Shown here: positions 26,974 to 37,300 of the stretch, piece by piece
Numbering within the stretch: position 1 is the first letter of the stretch
Layout of the letters: every line of letters starts with the position of its first letter
Source: Microbispora sp. H13382
Lineage (GTDB): Bacteria > Actinomycetota > Actinomycetes > Streptosporangiales > Streptosporangiaceae
Reading direction: 5' to 3'
DNA length: 64,000 nt
NCBI RefSeq assembly: GCF_014161445.1
Contig: NZ_JABBXA010000001.1
Span: 186,001-250,000 of the forward strand
Translations under genes and position numbers: made by a program
The notes under the pieces: model-generated
What the model was told of the DNA's origin: nothing
Seen by the model: only the letters and a program-made list of their open reading frames with translations
The model's database searches: none

Positions 26974-27654
26974 ATGAGATACAAGACGTTGGCGGTCGCG
27001 GGGGCCGTCCTGGGGATGAGCCTCGCCGTCGCCGCCTGCGACGTACGGCTCGACTTCGACGGGCAGCAGGCCGTGCAGTCCTACGACGTGACGGACAAGG
27101 TGACCGTCATCGACACCCGCACGGGGTCGGGCGACGTCGTGGTGAACGAGAGCGACAGGTCCGGCGTCCACGTCACCGAGACCCTGCACTGGCGTGGGGA
27201 CAAGCCCGCGGACGGCCACGCCGTCGCCGGGGACACGCTCACGCTCGCCTACAAATGCCACAACTGCTCGGTGGACTACAAGGTGGAGGTGCCGCGCGGT
27301 CTCACCGTGAAGATCGACACCGGCTCGGGGGACATCACGCTGCGGAACCTGAGCGGGCAGGTCAACGCCTCCACCGGGTCGGGCGACGTCGACGCGCGCG
27401 GGCTCGCCGCCACCCAGGTGGGCACCCGCACGGGGTCGGGGGACATCACGCTCCGGTTCACCGTCGTACCCGACCAGGTGCAGGCGGTGACAGGGTCGGG
27501 CGACGGCCGGCTCTGGGTGCCGGACGGCGCCTACAACATCGACGCGTCGACCGGGAGCGGCGACCGCAGGATCGAGGTGGCGGACGACGACTCGGCGCCG
27601 CACGCGATCACGATCAGGACCGGATCGGGCGACGCCGAGGTGCACAAGCTGTGA
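26974..27654 (+). CDS. DUF4097-like beta-repeat lipoprotein
   Basis: 226 residues. The signal ends in a lipobox AVAAC (Cys about 22), so it is probably membrane-anchored and exported. The mature part is beta-helix-like, built around seven TGSGD motifs (TGSGDVVV, TGSGDITL twice, TGSGDVDA, TGSGDGRL, TGSGDRRI, TGSGDAEV) spaced about 20-30 residues apart, as in DUF4097 adhesin-like proteins. Two Cys (KCHNC) may form a disulfide. It is divergent from aceB across 160 bp. Role unknown; cell-envelope stress or adhesion are family guesses. Confidence 0.8.
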   Translation: MRYKTLAVAGAVLGMSLAVAACDVRLDFDGQQAVQSYDVTDKVTVIDTRTGSGDVVVNESDRSGVHVTETLHWRGDKPADGHAVAGDTLTLAYKCHNCSVDYKVEVPRGLTVKIDTGSGDITLRNLSGQVNASTGSGDVDARGLAATQVGTRTGSGDITLRFTVVPDQVQAVTGSGDGRLWVPDGAYNIDASTGSGDRRIEVADDDSAPHAITIRTGSGDAEVHKL

Positions 27655-27726
27655 TTCCCGGGGCTACCGGGGTCGTCTTCGGTGGTCCGGCTCACGGGCG
27701 GGAGCGGCCCCGGGCCGGGGAGCGCC

Positions 27727-29079
27727 TCAGGCGAGCACGGGCTGGTTGGAACGGAAGACGCCGGCGGGGTCGCGGCGGCGCTTGATCTCGCGCAGCCGGG
27801 CCAGGGTGTCCGCGTCGAACGCGGAGGCGGCCTTCTCGTCCCCGTGCAGATAGGTGAAGGGCTTGCGGCCGGTCGTGTGCGGCGCCATCGCCCTGGCGAT
27901 CTCCGCCAGTCTCGCGGCGACCGCCCGGCCGCCCTCCGGCGACATGACCGGCCCGATCATGCCCAGCAGGTACGGCTCCGCGACGGGTGCGGCCGCACCG
28001 CCGCCGGCGACGGGCCCGCTCAGCGCGCCGCCCAGATGGCGCACCTGCACCGTGGCCAGCGGAGCGATGCCGCCCACGGCCGCGAGCAGGTCGCCGGCCA
28101 CGTCCTCGCCGAGCCCCGTCAGCAGCTCGCCGCGCCCCGCGCCGGGCACCGGCTGCGTCGGCTCGGCGCAGATGCCGCCCAGGGCGTCCGGCGCCATCGG
28201 GGCGCGGGTGTCGAGGATCACGCCGGGGGTGTCCCCGAACCGCCGCAGCAGGCCGCGTCCCTCCTCCTCGCCGCCCAGGAACGTCGAGTCCACCGCGACC
28301 GCGGCGAGACCGCGCAGCGGCTCGGGGACCTGGGGCACCGGGGGGAACTTCACCATCGTGAACCAGGCGGTCAGCTCCACGGGCGCGGCGCCGGTGACCT
28401 CCCGGAAGGCGGCGAGCACCTCGGGCGCCCGCTCCGCGGGCCACAGCATGCGCCCGCCGTACAGCAGGGGCGCCGGGTGCAGGTCCAGCTCCATCGCCGT
28501 CACCAGGGCGAAGTCGCCTCCGCCGCCGCGCAGCGCCCAGAACAGGTCCGGGTCGGAGTCCGCCGTCACCCGGGCCTCCACGCCGTCGGCGCCCACCACC
28601 TCGAAGGCCCGTACGGCGCCGGCCGCCCAGCCGTGCCTGCGGGCGAACCAGCCGAGCCCGCCGCCGAGCGTGTAGCCGGTGACGCTGACGACGGGGGAGC
28701 TGCCGGGCAGTCCGGTCAGCCCGTGCTTGCCGGCCGCGGTCAGCAGCTCGCCCCACTGCACGCCGGCCTCGACGCGGGCGGTCCGCCGCTCCGGCCGCAC
28801 CTCGACGCCGCGAAGCCGCCCGGTGCGCACCAGGATCGTCCCGTCGAGGCGGGCCGACGCGCCGTGCCCGCTCGGCTGCGCGGCCACGGCGAGACCGGCG
28901 AGCCTCGCGTATCGGACCACGGCGGCCGCGTCCGCCGCGTCCTCGATCTCCACGACCGCCCGCACGCGCTGGTCCACCGCCCGGTTCCAGGGCAGCCGGG
29001 CCGCCTCGAAGGCGTCGTCGCCGGGCACGAGCACCCGTCCGCGCACCGTACGCCGCAGATCGGTTTCCAAGGTCGACAC
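27727..29079 (-). CDS. FAD-linked oxidase, berberine-bridge-enzyme type (copy 1)
   Basis: 450 residues. FAD_binding_4/PCMH fold: VAAQPSGHGASARLDG contains the His expected to carry the 8-alpha-histidyl-FAD, followed by VEAGVQWGELL, YTLGGGLGWFARRHGW and ALRGGGGDFALVTAMELDL. It ends in the short BBE segment (RLREIKRRRDPAGVFRSNQPVL). The second flavin-linking Cys of plant-type enzymes is not evident, so single-linkage as in 6-hydroxynicotine oxidases is likely. GTG 29079 is chosen because GGGAGGA precedes it and it aligns with the paralogue at 32792; GTG 29115 or 29103 would add 8-12 residues. Divergent from an AfsR-like regulator. Confidence 0.87.
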   Translation of the reverse strand: MSTLETDLRRTVRGRVLVPGDDAFEAARLPWNRAVDQRVRAVVEIEDAADAAAVVRYARLAGLAVAAQPSGHGASARLDGTILVRTGRLRGVEVRPERRTARVEAGVQWGELLTAAGKHGLTGLPGSSPVVSVTGYTLGGGLGWFARRHGWAAGAVRAFEVVGADGVEARVTADSDPDLFWALRGGGGDFALVTAMELDLHPAPLLYGGRMLWPAERAPEVLAAFREVTGAAPVELTAWFTMVKFPPVPQVPEPLRGLAAVAVDSTFLGGEEEGRGLLRRFGDTPGVILDTRAPMAPDALGGICAEPTQPVPGAGRGELLTGLGEDVAGDLLAAVGGIAPLATVQVRHLGGALSGPVAGGGAAAPVAEPYLLGMIGPVMSPEGGRAVAARLAEIARAMAPHTTGRKPFTYLHGDEKAASAFDADTLARLREIKRRRDPAGVFRSNQPVLA

Positions 29080-29150
29080 GATTTCCTCCCGCTTCACGCT
29101 CACTGATCGCTCCACATCCTGGTGCGGGCGGTTTGCGGTGGATTAGTAAT

Positions 29151-29171
29151 CGACTAGGAGTCCGCTAGTCG
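29151..29171. promoter_or_regulatory. Perfect palindrome in the divergent oxidase/regulator promoter
   Basis: CGACTAG (29151-29157) and CTAGTCG (29165-29171) with a 7-bp spacer, midway between the two diverging starts. Shape and position suit a dimeric regulator's operator. Confidence 0.45.
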
Positions 29172-29180
29172 TGCGGCCGA

Positions 29181-29216
29181 CAAGCCGGGCAATACTCTCA
29201 AGCCGGGCAATACGCT
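29181..29216 (+). promoter_or_regulatory. 18-bp direct repeat before the AfsR-like gene
   Basis: CAAGCCGGGCAATAC occurs twice (29181-29195, 29199-29213). The full 18-bp period matches at 17 of 18 positions. It ends about 32 bp before the ATG, near the expected promoter. SARP-type activators bind direct repeats, so self-regulation is possible, although an 18-bp period is not the classical 11 bp. Confidence 0.45.
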
Positions 29217-29247
29217 ACGGATCGAAATCCCCGCGTCCAGAGGAACC

Positions 29248-32200
29248 ATGGAATTCCGCCTGTTCGGCCCGCTCGAGGTCATCGACCCGGCCGGTCGCGT
29301 CATAGATCTCGGCACGCCGAAGCAGCGAGCGGTGCTGGCCATGCTCGCCCTGGAGCCCGGACGGGTCGTCTCGCTCGACCGCCTCATCGACGAGCTGTGG
29401 TCGGGCGAGGCGCCCTCCAGCGCCACCGGCACCCTGCAGGCCTACATCTCCCAGCTCCGCCGGGCGCTGGAGCCGGGGAGGCCGCCGCGCACGCCGCCGA
29501 AGGTCCTGCTCACCCGCGAGCCGGGGTATCTGCTCGCCGTCGCCCCCGGCCAGGTGGACCTGGTCCGCTTCGCCGCGCTGGCCGAGGACGGCCGCCGGTC
29601 GCTCGCCCGCGGCGAGCCCGCCGCGGCGGCCGATCTGCTGCGCCGCGCCCTGGAGACATGGCGGGGCGAACCGCTCGCCGAGTTCGCCGCGTACGAGTTC
29701 GCGCAGCCGGTCGTGGCGCGGCTGACGGAGCTGCGGGCCTCGGCCACCGAGGACTGGTTCGAGGCCCGGCTGGCCACCGGCGAGGGCGGCTCGTGCGTAC
29801 CCGGCCTGGAGAGCGCGGTGGCCGGGCAGCCGTACCGGGAACGGTCGTGGGCGCTGCTCGTCCGGGCGCTCTACCGCGCGGGACGGCAGGCCGACGCGCT
29901 GGCCGCGCTGCGCAGGGTGCGCACGCTGCTCGCCGACGAGCTGGGCCTGGAGCCCGGCCCCGAGCTGCGGCGGCTGGAGCAGGCGGTGCTCGGCCAGGCG
30001 CCGGGCCTGGAGACGCCGCCGGCCGCCGCGGAGCACGGCACGGACGGCGTCCCCGGCGCCCCGGTCGTCCCGGACGGCCGGACCGTGCCGGACGCCGCCG
30101 GGGATGCGCCTGCCGCGCCTGCGGAGGCCGGGCGGACGTTCCACGCCGGCGGCCTGATCGCCAGGCGCGAGCAGCTCCAGCGGGCCGCCGAGCGCCTCGC
30201 GTGGGCGCGGCGCGGGCGAGGTGGAGTGCTGCTCGTGTCCGGCGAGGCGGGCATCGGGAAGACCAGCCTCGCCGAGGCCGTCGCCGACGAGGCGTCCGCG
30301 CTGGGGATGGCGGTCGCCTGGGGCCGGTGCGCCGAGGACACGGGCGCGCCCGCCTTCTGGCCGTGGCTCCAGGTGCTGCGCGACCTCGCGCCGCCGGAGA
30401 CCGGGCCGTACGGGACCGCGTCGTACGTAGGCGGGCCGGGCGGCGGACAGGACGTGGCCCGGGCGCTCGCGGCCCTGTCGGGGGTCGCGGAGCCGGAGAC
30501 CGCGGACGCGGCACGTGGGCTTTCGGGACAGGGGCCTTCGGGACACGGGCTTTCGGGACACGGGCTTTCGGGACACGGGCTTTCGGGACACGGGCTTTCG
30601 GGACACAGCGCGGCGCTGTTCGCGCTGCACGAACGGGTGACGGGCGCGCTGGTCGCGGCCGGACCGGCGCTCGTCGTGCTGGACGACCTGCACTGGGCGG
30701 ACGCCGCGTCGCTGCGGCTGCTGGCCTTCGCGGCCGGGGCGCTGCACCGCGCGCCGGTGCTGGTGCTGGCCACGATGCGGCCGGAGCCGGGAGGCGAGCC
30801 CGACCAGCTCCGCGAGACCTCGGCCGCGCTCGCCCGCGAACGCGGCGCGGAGCGCCTCACGCTGCCGCCGTTCACCCGGGAGGACGTGGCCGCCTACCTG
30901 GCCGGGCGCGACCTGCCGGACGCGCGGCTCGCCGCGGTGCTCTTCGAGCGGACCGGCGGCAACCCCTTCTATCTGGGCGAGCTCGTCAGGCTGCTGGACA
31001 GCGAACACCGTCTCGACGCGGCCTCCGCGGGGGTGCCCGAGGGCGTGCGCGAGGTGATCGGCCGCCGGGTGGCCCGCCTGCCCGAGGAGACCCGCGCGCT
31101 GCTCGGCGCGGCGGCCGTCCTCGGCCGCGAGGTGAGCCTCGACGTGCTGGAGGCCGCCTGCGGCACCCCGGCGGAGGAGGTCATGGCGCTGCTCGAACCG
31201 GCCGTGGCCACCGGGCTGCTGGCCGAGGTCCCGGACGGCTTCGACTATCGGTTCTCCCACGCCCTCGTCCGCGACGCCCTCTACACCGATCTCGGCCGGG
31301 TGCGCCGGGCCCGGCTGCACCTGCGCACCGGCGAGGCCCTGGAGACGCTCGCGGGCGTCGAGCCGTCGGTCCTCGCCCACCACTTCGGGATGGCGGCCAG
31401 GGCGGGCGGCGCGGCCAAGGCCGTGGAGTACGCGGTGCGCGCCGCCCGTCAGGCCGCCGCCCAGTGCGCGTACGACGAGGCGGTCGACTGGTGGGGCAGG
31501 GCCCTGACCGCGCTCGGCCCGGCCGACGCGGCCCGGCGCTGCGCCCTGCTCGTGGGCCACGGCGAGGCGCTGCGGACCGTGGGCGACGTCGACCGGGCCA
31601 GGTCGGTGCTGGAGGAGGCCATCGCCCTGGCCGCCCGGATCGGGGAGCGGGCCACGCTGATCGAGGCCTTCACCGTGTTCGGCGGGCTGTCGGTGTGGAA
31701 CTGGCGCCACTACGGAGTGGTGGACGAGGAGATGGTCGCGCTGCTCGAAGGGCTGCTGGCCGAACCGGCCGGCGACGCGGAGCGGGCCACCCTGCTCGGC
31801 ACCCTCGGGCTCGAGCTGTACTACTCGCCGCGCCGTGCGGAGGGGGAGCGGCTGGCGGCCGAGGGCGTGCGGCTGGCCCGCCGCGCCGGCGACCCCCGGC
31901 TGCTGGCCCGCTCCCTCAACAACTACCTCGTGGCCGCATGGGTGCCGGAGCGCGAGGAGGAACGCCGCCACGCCGTCGAGGAGATGCTCGCCCTCCCCCT
32001 GGATGCGTCCGCCGAGGCCGTCGCCCGGATCTTCCGCATGGCCAACCTGCTCAGGGCGGGCGAGCTGGACGAATGGGACCGTGACCTCGCCCGCTGCCGG
32101 CGCCTGGTGGAGCTGATCAGGCGCCCCGAGCTGACCGGCATGGCGGGCATCGCCGAGGCCGCCGGCCGTACGATCCGGGGCGACTGGGCCGAGGCCGAGC

Positions 32201-32751
32201 GGCTCGCCGCGGAGTTCACCGCGCTGATCGAGGACTTCAGCATGTGGGGGCTCGACTATCCCGGCCTGATCACCCTGTACACCTGCAGGCGGGGCCAGGG
32301 CCGGGTGGCGGAGCTGGCCGACCGGCTCGTGTCCCGCGCCCACGACGCCGACATGGTCCCGCTGCGGCCCGTCGCCGTGCTCGCCGCCCTCGACGTCGGC
32401 GACACGGCTCTCGCCCGCAGGCTCGTCGACCGGTGGGGCACCCGGGTCCCCCCGGACTGGACCGCCGAGTTCCTCACCGTCGTGTGGGGTTACGTCGCCG
32501 CCCGGCTCGGCACGCCCGATCCCGCCGCCCTGCTCCGGACGCTCACGCCGTATGCGGAGCGACTCGTGGTGAGCGGCATGGGCGGCGCCGGATGGGGGTC
32601 GACGCACCTGGTCCTGGCCGAGCTGGCAGCCGCGACCGGCGAGCGCGGCCTCGCCCTGCGCCACGCGCGCCGGGCCCACGAGACCCACCTGCGCCTGGGG
32701 CTGGACCACTGGGCGGGGGAGAGCGCGCGCCTCCTCGCCAAACCGGAGTGA
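29248..32751 (+). CDS. AfsR/SARP-type regulator with BTAD and ATPase-helical-repeat region (copy 1)
   Basis: 1167 residues. The N-terminal OmpR-like DNA-binding domain (FRLFGPLEVID, PKQRAVLAMLALEPGRVVS, about 1-95) and bacterial transcriptional activation domain (VDLVRFAALAEDGRRSLARGEPAAAADLLRRAL, to about 250) are followed by a STAND-like ATPase: Walker A GEAGIGKT (332-339), Walker B LVVLDDLHWAD (about 474-484). A long helical TPR-like C-terminus follows. An in-frame six-copy pentapeptide array (424-453) interrupts the ATPase region. Probably activates the divergent oxidase gene. The ATG is preceded by GAGG at 5 bp. The 3' end converges on the next oxidase. Confidence 0.9.
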   Translation: MEFRLFGPLEVIDPAGRVIDLGTPKQRAVLAMLALEPGRVVSLDRLIDELWSGEAPSSATGTLQAYISQLRRALEPGRPPRTPPKVLLTREPGYLLAVAPGQVDLVRFAALAEDGRRSLARGEPAAAADLLRRALETWRGEPLAEFAAYEFAQPVVARLTELRASATEDWFEARLATGEGGSCVPGLESAVAGQPYRERSWALLVRALYRAGRQADALAALRRVRTLLADELGLEPGPELRRLEQAVLGQAPGLETPPAAAEHGTDGVPGAPVVPDGRTVPDAAGDAPAAPAEAGRTFHAGGLIARREQLQRAAERLAWARRGRGGVLLVSGEAGIGKTSLAEAVADEASALGMAVAWGRCAEDTGAPAFWPWLQVLRDLAPPETGPYGTASYVGGPGGGQDVARALAALSGVAEPETADAARGLSGQGPSGHGLSGHGLSGHGLSGHGLSGHSAALFALHERVTGALVAAGPALVVLDDLHWADAASLRLLAFAAGALHRAPVLVLATMRPEPGGEPDQLRETSAALARERGAERLTLPPFTREDVAAYLAGRDLPDARLAAVLFERTGGNPFYLGELVRLLDSEHRLDAASAGVPEGVREVIGRRVARLPEETRALLGAAAVLGREVSLDVLEAACGTPAEEVMALLEPAVATGLLAEVPDGFDYRFSHALVRDALYTDLGRVRRARLHLRTGEALETLAGVEPSVLAHHFGMAARAGGAAKAVEYAVRAARQAAAQCAYDEAVDWWGRALTALGPADAARRCALLVGHGEALRTVGDVDRARSVLEEAIALAARIGERATLIEAFTVFGGLSVWNWRHYGVVDEEMVALLEGLLAEPAGDAERATLLGTLGLELYYSPRRAEGERLAAEGVRLARRAGDPRLLARSLNNYLVAAWVPEREEERRHAVEEMLALPLDASAEAVARIFRMANLLRAGELDEWDRDLARCRRLVELIRRPELTGMAGIAEAAGRTIRGDWAEAERLAAEFTALIEDFSMWGLDYPGLITLYTCRRGQGRVAELADRLVSRAHDADMVPLRPVAVLAALDVGDTALARRLVDRWGTRVPPDWTAEFLTVVWGYVAARLGTPDPAALLRTLTPYAERLVVSGMGGAGWGSTHLVLAELAAATGERGLALRHARRAHETHLRLGLDHWAGESARLLAKPE
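30517..30606 (+). repeat. Six-copy 15-bp tandem array inside the first AfsR-like gene
   Basis: Unit GGGCTTTCGGGACAC; the last four copies are identical and the first two differ at one or two bases. It encodes GLSGQ, GPSGH and four GLSGH pentapeptides between Walker A and Walker B. The paralogous gene at 34324 has no such array. Confidence 0.95.
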
Positions 32752-32772
32752 GCCGGACCGGAGTGAGCCGGG
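32743..32772. repeat. 15-bp direct repeat at the stop codon of the first AfsR-like gene
   Basis: Two copies of CCGGAGTGAGCCGGA/G, the first containing the TGA stop. It lies in the 40-bp gap between converging genes. Same period as the arrays elsewhere in the window. Confidence 0.6.
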
Positions 32773-32791
32773 CGGGACGGATGAGCCGCCG

Positions 32792-34156
32792 TCACCCGAG
32801 GACGGGGTAGTTTCCGAGGATCACGCCATGCGGGTCACGGCGGCGCTTGACCTCGCGCAGGCGGGCCAGGACCTCGGCCGGGAAGGCGGACGCCGCGGGC
32901 TCCCCGTGGCCGAGGAAGGTGAGGGGCTTGCGGCCGGTCGAGACCCCCGCCACCGCGTCCGCGACGGCCGACTGCCGCCGCCGGATCGCCTCCTCCATGC
33001 CGGGCGCCACGAGCACGCCGAGCGTGCTCAGCAGGTAGGGCTCCGCGATGTGCCCGCAGGCTCCGCCCTTCTCGTCGACCTGGGCGAGCGCCCCGCCGAG
33101 GTGGCGGATCTGCACGTAGGCGAGTGGCGCGATGGTGCCGGGCCCGGCGGCGGCCAGCATCGCCGCCGCGTCGGCGTCGCCGAGCCCGGTGATCAGCTCG
33201 GAACGCAGCAGTGCGGGCGTCGGGTCGGTCGGCTCCGCGCAGATGTCCGCCAGGTTCGCCACCGGCATCCGGCCGCGCGTGTCGAAGACAGGCTCGGGAA
33301 TCCGGTCGAACCGGTGCAGCAGGGCCCGCGCCTCGTCCGGGTCGCCCAGGTAGGTGACGTCGATCGTCACGGCCGACAGGCCGCGCAGCGGCTCGGGCAG
33401 TTCGGGCAGCGGCGGGAACTGCAACAGGTGGAACCAGACCGTCAGCTCCTCGGGCGCCACGGCCGTGGTGGCGCGGAAGGCGGCCAGCACCTCCGCCGCA
33501 CGCTCGGCCGGCCACAGGATCCGCCCGCCGTACAGCACCGGCGCCGGGTGCAGGTCGAACTCCATCGCGGTCACCACCGCGAAGTCGCCCCCGCCGCCGC
33601 GCAGCGCCCAGAACAACTCGGGGTCGCTGCCGGCCGTGACGGTCGTCTGCTCGCCTGAGGCGTCCACGACCTCGAACGCGCGCACGCTGTCGGCGGCGAA
33701 GCCGTACCTGCGCCCGAACCAGCTCAGGCCCCCGCCCAGCGTGAATCCGGTGGCGCTGACGACCCCCGTGCTGCCCGCCAGAGGCGCCAGCCCGTGCTCA
33801 CCCGCCGCCGTGAGCACATCGCTCCACGGGACGCCGGCCTCCACCCGGGCCACCCGTTCCGCTGGCCGTACGGTCAGGCCGCGCATCGCACCCGTGCGCA
33901 GCAGGATCGCGTCGTCGAAGGCCGCCGGGGCGTGCCCGTTCGGCTGGGTGGCGACGCGCAGCCCGGCGAGGCCCGCGTAGCCGACCACGGCCGCGACGTC
34001 GTGCGCGTCCCGCGCCTCGACGACCGCCGCGACCCGCTGGTCGACGGCCATGTCCCAGGGGCGCCTGCTCTCGTCGAAGCCCTCGTCGCCGCGCACCAGT
34101 ACCCGGCCGCGCACCACCCGGCGTAGATCGGCGCCGAGCGCCTTGATCGGGTCCAT
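32792..34156 (-). CDS. FAD-linked oxidase, berberine-bridge-enzyme type (copy 2)
   Basis: 454 residues from the ATG at 34156, with GGAGGG 5-6 bp upstream. It is a paralogue of the oxidase at 27727 along its length: ATQPNGHAPAAFDDA with the flavin His, VEAGVPWSDVL, FTLGGGLSWFGRRYG, ALRGGGGDFAVVTAMEFDL and the BBE tail VLARLREVKRRRDPHGVI. Substrate unknown; such enzymes often act late in natural-product or alkaloid metabolism, but no biosynthetic genes are near. Divergent from the second AfsR-like gene, repeating the layout of the first pair. Confidence 0.88.
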   Translation of the reverse strand: MDPIKALGADLRRVVRGRVLVRGDEGFDESRRPWDMAVDQRVAAVVEARDAHDVAAVVGYAGLAGLRVATQPNGHAPAAFDDAILLRTGAMRGLTVRPAERVARVEAGVPWSDVLTAAGEHGLAPLAGSTGVVSATGFTLGGGLSWFGRRYGFAADSVRAFEVVDASGEQTTVTAGSDPELFWALRGGGGDFAVVTAMEFDLHPAPVLYGGRILWPAERAAEVLAAFRATTAVAPEELTVWFHLLQFPPLPELPEPLRGLSAVTIDVTYLGDPDEARALLHRFDRIPEPVFDTRGRMPVANLADICAEPTDPTPALLRSELITGLGDADAAAMLAAAGPGTIAPLAYVQIRHLGGALAQVDEKGGACGHIAEPYLLSTLGVLVAPGMEEAIRRRQSAVADAVAGVSTGRKPLTFLGHGEPAASAFPAEVLARLREVKRRRDPHGVILGNYPVLG

Positions 34157-34241
34157 CTCTTCCCTCCACATCGTGGGTTCTCCTGCGCGACCACCGTGGA
34201 ACACGGGGATCGGAGCGCGTATGAGCGCGGCTTGGAGACCG

Positions 34242-34259
34242 TTCAAGTCGCGCCCAAGT
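34242..34259 (+). promoter_or_regulatory. SARP-like heptamer repeats upstream of the second AfsR-like gene
   Basis: TTCAAGT (34242-34248) and CCCAAGT (34253-34259) have an 11-bp centre spacing, the spacing preferred by SARP DNA-binding domains. GACCGTTC also occurs twice around them (34237-34244, 34261-34268). A possible -10 (TACGCT, 34290-34295) lies 30 bp downstream, which is further than usual, so this is tentative. Confidence 0.35.
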
Positions 34260-34323
34260 GGACCGTTCCGGTGGGGGTCGTCCCGGCTCTACGCTTGCCG
34301 CAGCGATAAGAGGGGTTTTGGTC

Positions 34324-37300
34324 ATGAACACGCTGTCCTTCCGGCTGCTCGGCCCTTTCGAGGTCACCGGCGGCGACGGCCGCGTCATCGACCTCGGCCC
34401 GCGCAAGCAGCGCGCGGTGCTCGCCGTCCTCGCCCTGGCGCCCGGCAGGATCGTCTCCCTCGACCGGCTGATCGACGAGCTGTGGGCGGACGAGCCGCCC
34501 TCCAGCGCCACCGCGACGCTGCAGTCGTACGTCTCCAACCTCCGCAAGGCGCTTGAGCCCGGACGCCGGCCGCGCACGCCCCCCGCTGTCCTGCTCACGC
34601 GCGAGCCCGGCTACCTGCTGTCCGTCGCGCCCGGCCAGGTCGACCTCGTACGCTTCGTCTCCTGGGTGGAGGACGGCCGCAGGGCGCTCGCCCGGCGCGA
34701 GTACGCCGCGGCGCGCGGGTTGATCGACCGGGCGCTGGAGACGTGGCGGGGCGAGCCGCTCGCCGAGTTCGCGGCCTACGAGTTCGCCCAGCCCGTCATC
34801 GCCCGTCTGACCGAGCTGCGGGCGGTGGCGGTCGAGGACCGGTTCGAGGCCAGGCTCGCCACGGGTGACGGGCCCTCGTGCGTGGCCGACCTGGAGCGGC
34901 TGGTCGAGGCGTACCCGTACCGCGAACGGCTGTGGAGCCTGCTCGTCCTCTCCCTCTACCGGTCGGGCAGGCAGACCGACGCGCTCGGTGCGCTGCGCCG
35001 GGTGCGCGCCCTGCTCGCCGAGGAGATGGGCCTGCAGCCCGGCCCCGAACTGCGGCGGCTGGAGCAGGCCGTGCTGGAGCAGTCGCCGTCCCTGGACGCG
35101 CCCTTCGAAGCGCCTGTCGTCGCGCGGGAGGCCGTCGTCCCACCGGCGGAGGAGAGGTCCCTCCCGGCGCCCGAGCCGCCGCCGTCCGCGGCCCCCGTCG
35201 CGCGCAGGCACGAGCTCGCCCGCGTCGCCGAACGGCTCGGCGGCGTACGGCGGGGCCGCGGCGGCGTGCTGCTGGTGACCGGCGAGCCGGGGATCGGCAA
35301 GACCAGGCTGGCCCAGCTCGCCGCGGAGGAGGCGGAGGCGCGCGGCGTCGCCGTCGTCTGGGGCCGCTGCGTGGAGGCCGAGGCGGCGCCGCCGTTCTGG
35401 CCCTGGCTGCAGGCGCTGCGCGAGCTGGGGGAGCGGGGCCGGGCGGCGGCGCGGCTCCTCGCGGGCGAGGGCGGTGCCGCCGCCGATCCGGAGGCCGCGC
35501 TCTTCGAGCTGTACGAGGGCGTGCTGGCCGCGCTCGCCCGGTCAGGCACGCCGACTCTGGTGGTGCTGGACGACCTCCACGCGGCGGACGCCGCCTCGCT
35601 GCGGCTGCTCGCCTTCCTCGCGGCCGAGCTGCACCGCAGGCCCGTCCTGGTGCTGGCCACCGTACGGCCGGAGCCGGGCAGGGAGCCCGAGCGGCTGCGC
35701 GACACCCTCGCCGCCCTCACCCGTGAGCCCGGCACCGAGCGCCTCACCCTCGCGCCGTTCACCGCGGAGGAGGTCGGCGCGTTCCTGCGGCGGCACGACC
35801 TGACCGACCCGGCGCTCGCCGAGGTGCTCTATCGGCGCACCGGGGGAAACCCCTTCTACCTCGGCGAGCTGCTGCGGCTGCTGGGCAGCGAGCACCGGCT
35901 CGACGCCGCGTCGCTGGGTGTTCCCGAAGGTGTCATGGAGGTCATCGAGCGGAGGGTCGCGCGGCTGCCCGACCCCACGAGGGACCTGCTGCGCCGCGCC
36001 GCCGTCCTGGGCCGCGACGTCAGCCTCGACGTTCTGGAGGCGCTCACGGAGACCCATGCCGAGGAGGTGATGTCGCTGCTGGAACCCGCCGTCGCCGTCG
36101 GCGTCCTCGCCGAGGCGCCGGGAGGCTTCGACTACCGCTTCTCGCACGCGCTAGTGCGTGACGCGCTCTACGCCGGGCTCGGCCGCCTGGAGAAGGCAAG
36201 GCTCCACCTGGGCGTGGCGGAGGCCCTGGAGTCCCTGCCGACGGCGCCGCCCGGCGGCGACGGAGCGGCGCGCCTGCCCGTCCTCGCCCACCACTTCGCC
36301 ATGGCAGCGCGGGTCGGGGGAGCGGACAAGGCCGTCGCCTACGCCGCCAGGGCGGCCAGGCAGGCGACCGCGCAGCGCGCGTACGACGAGGCGGTCGAGC
36401 TGTGGGACAAGGCGCTGCTCGCCCTCGGCAGGCGCGACCCGGCCAGGCGGTGCCGCCTGCTGATCGAACTGGGCCGGTCGCTGCGCGTCACCGGGGACGC
36501 CGTGCGGGCACAGGCGGCACTCGAGGAGGCCATCGCGCTGGCGGAGGACACGGGCGACCGGACGGCCCTGGTGGAGGCCCTGGCGGTGTTCGGCACTCTC
36601 AGCGTCTGGAACTGGCGGTCGTACGGAGTGGTCGACGACCACACGGTCGCCCTCATCGAGAACCTGCTGGCGGGCCCGCTGGACGACGCCCACCGGGCGG
36701 CACTGCTCGGCACTCTCGGCATCGAGCTCAACTACGGGCCTCGCCGGGCGGAAGGCGAGGCGATGGTGGTGGAGGCCGTGGAGATCGCCCGGAGGATAGG
36801 CGACCCCGCCCTGCTCCTCCAGGTGCTCAACAACTACATGATCGCGTCCTGGGTACCGGAGCGGGAGAACGAGCGCCGCCGCGCCGCCGAGGAGATGCTC
36901 GCGGTGCCCGAGCTTCCCGCCGCGGCTGAGATCGTGGGCCGGGTACGCCGGATGTCGTGCCTGTTCAGGGCGGGGGAGCTGGCCGAATGGGACCGGGATC
37001 TGGCCCGCGCGGAGCATCTGCTGCAGGAGGTCAGAAGCTCTGAGCTGACGGCCATGGTGCGCATCGCCCAGGCCGCGCGGCTGACCCTGGAGGGCCGCTG
37101 GGACGAGGTCGAAGACCTCGTCGGCGAGCTCGGCGAAATCTTCGGCGACAGCAGCATGTGGGGCCTGGGCGTCGTGCGGCCGACGATGCTCTACACCTGC
37201 CGGCGGGGACAGGGCAGGGTCGCCGAAATCCTCGAGGAGGTCATCACGACGGCGTCGCAGCCGCGGAACGACCCGCTACGTCCCATAGCCGTGCTCGCGG

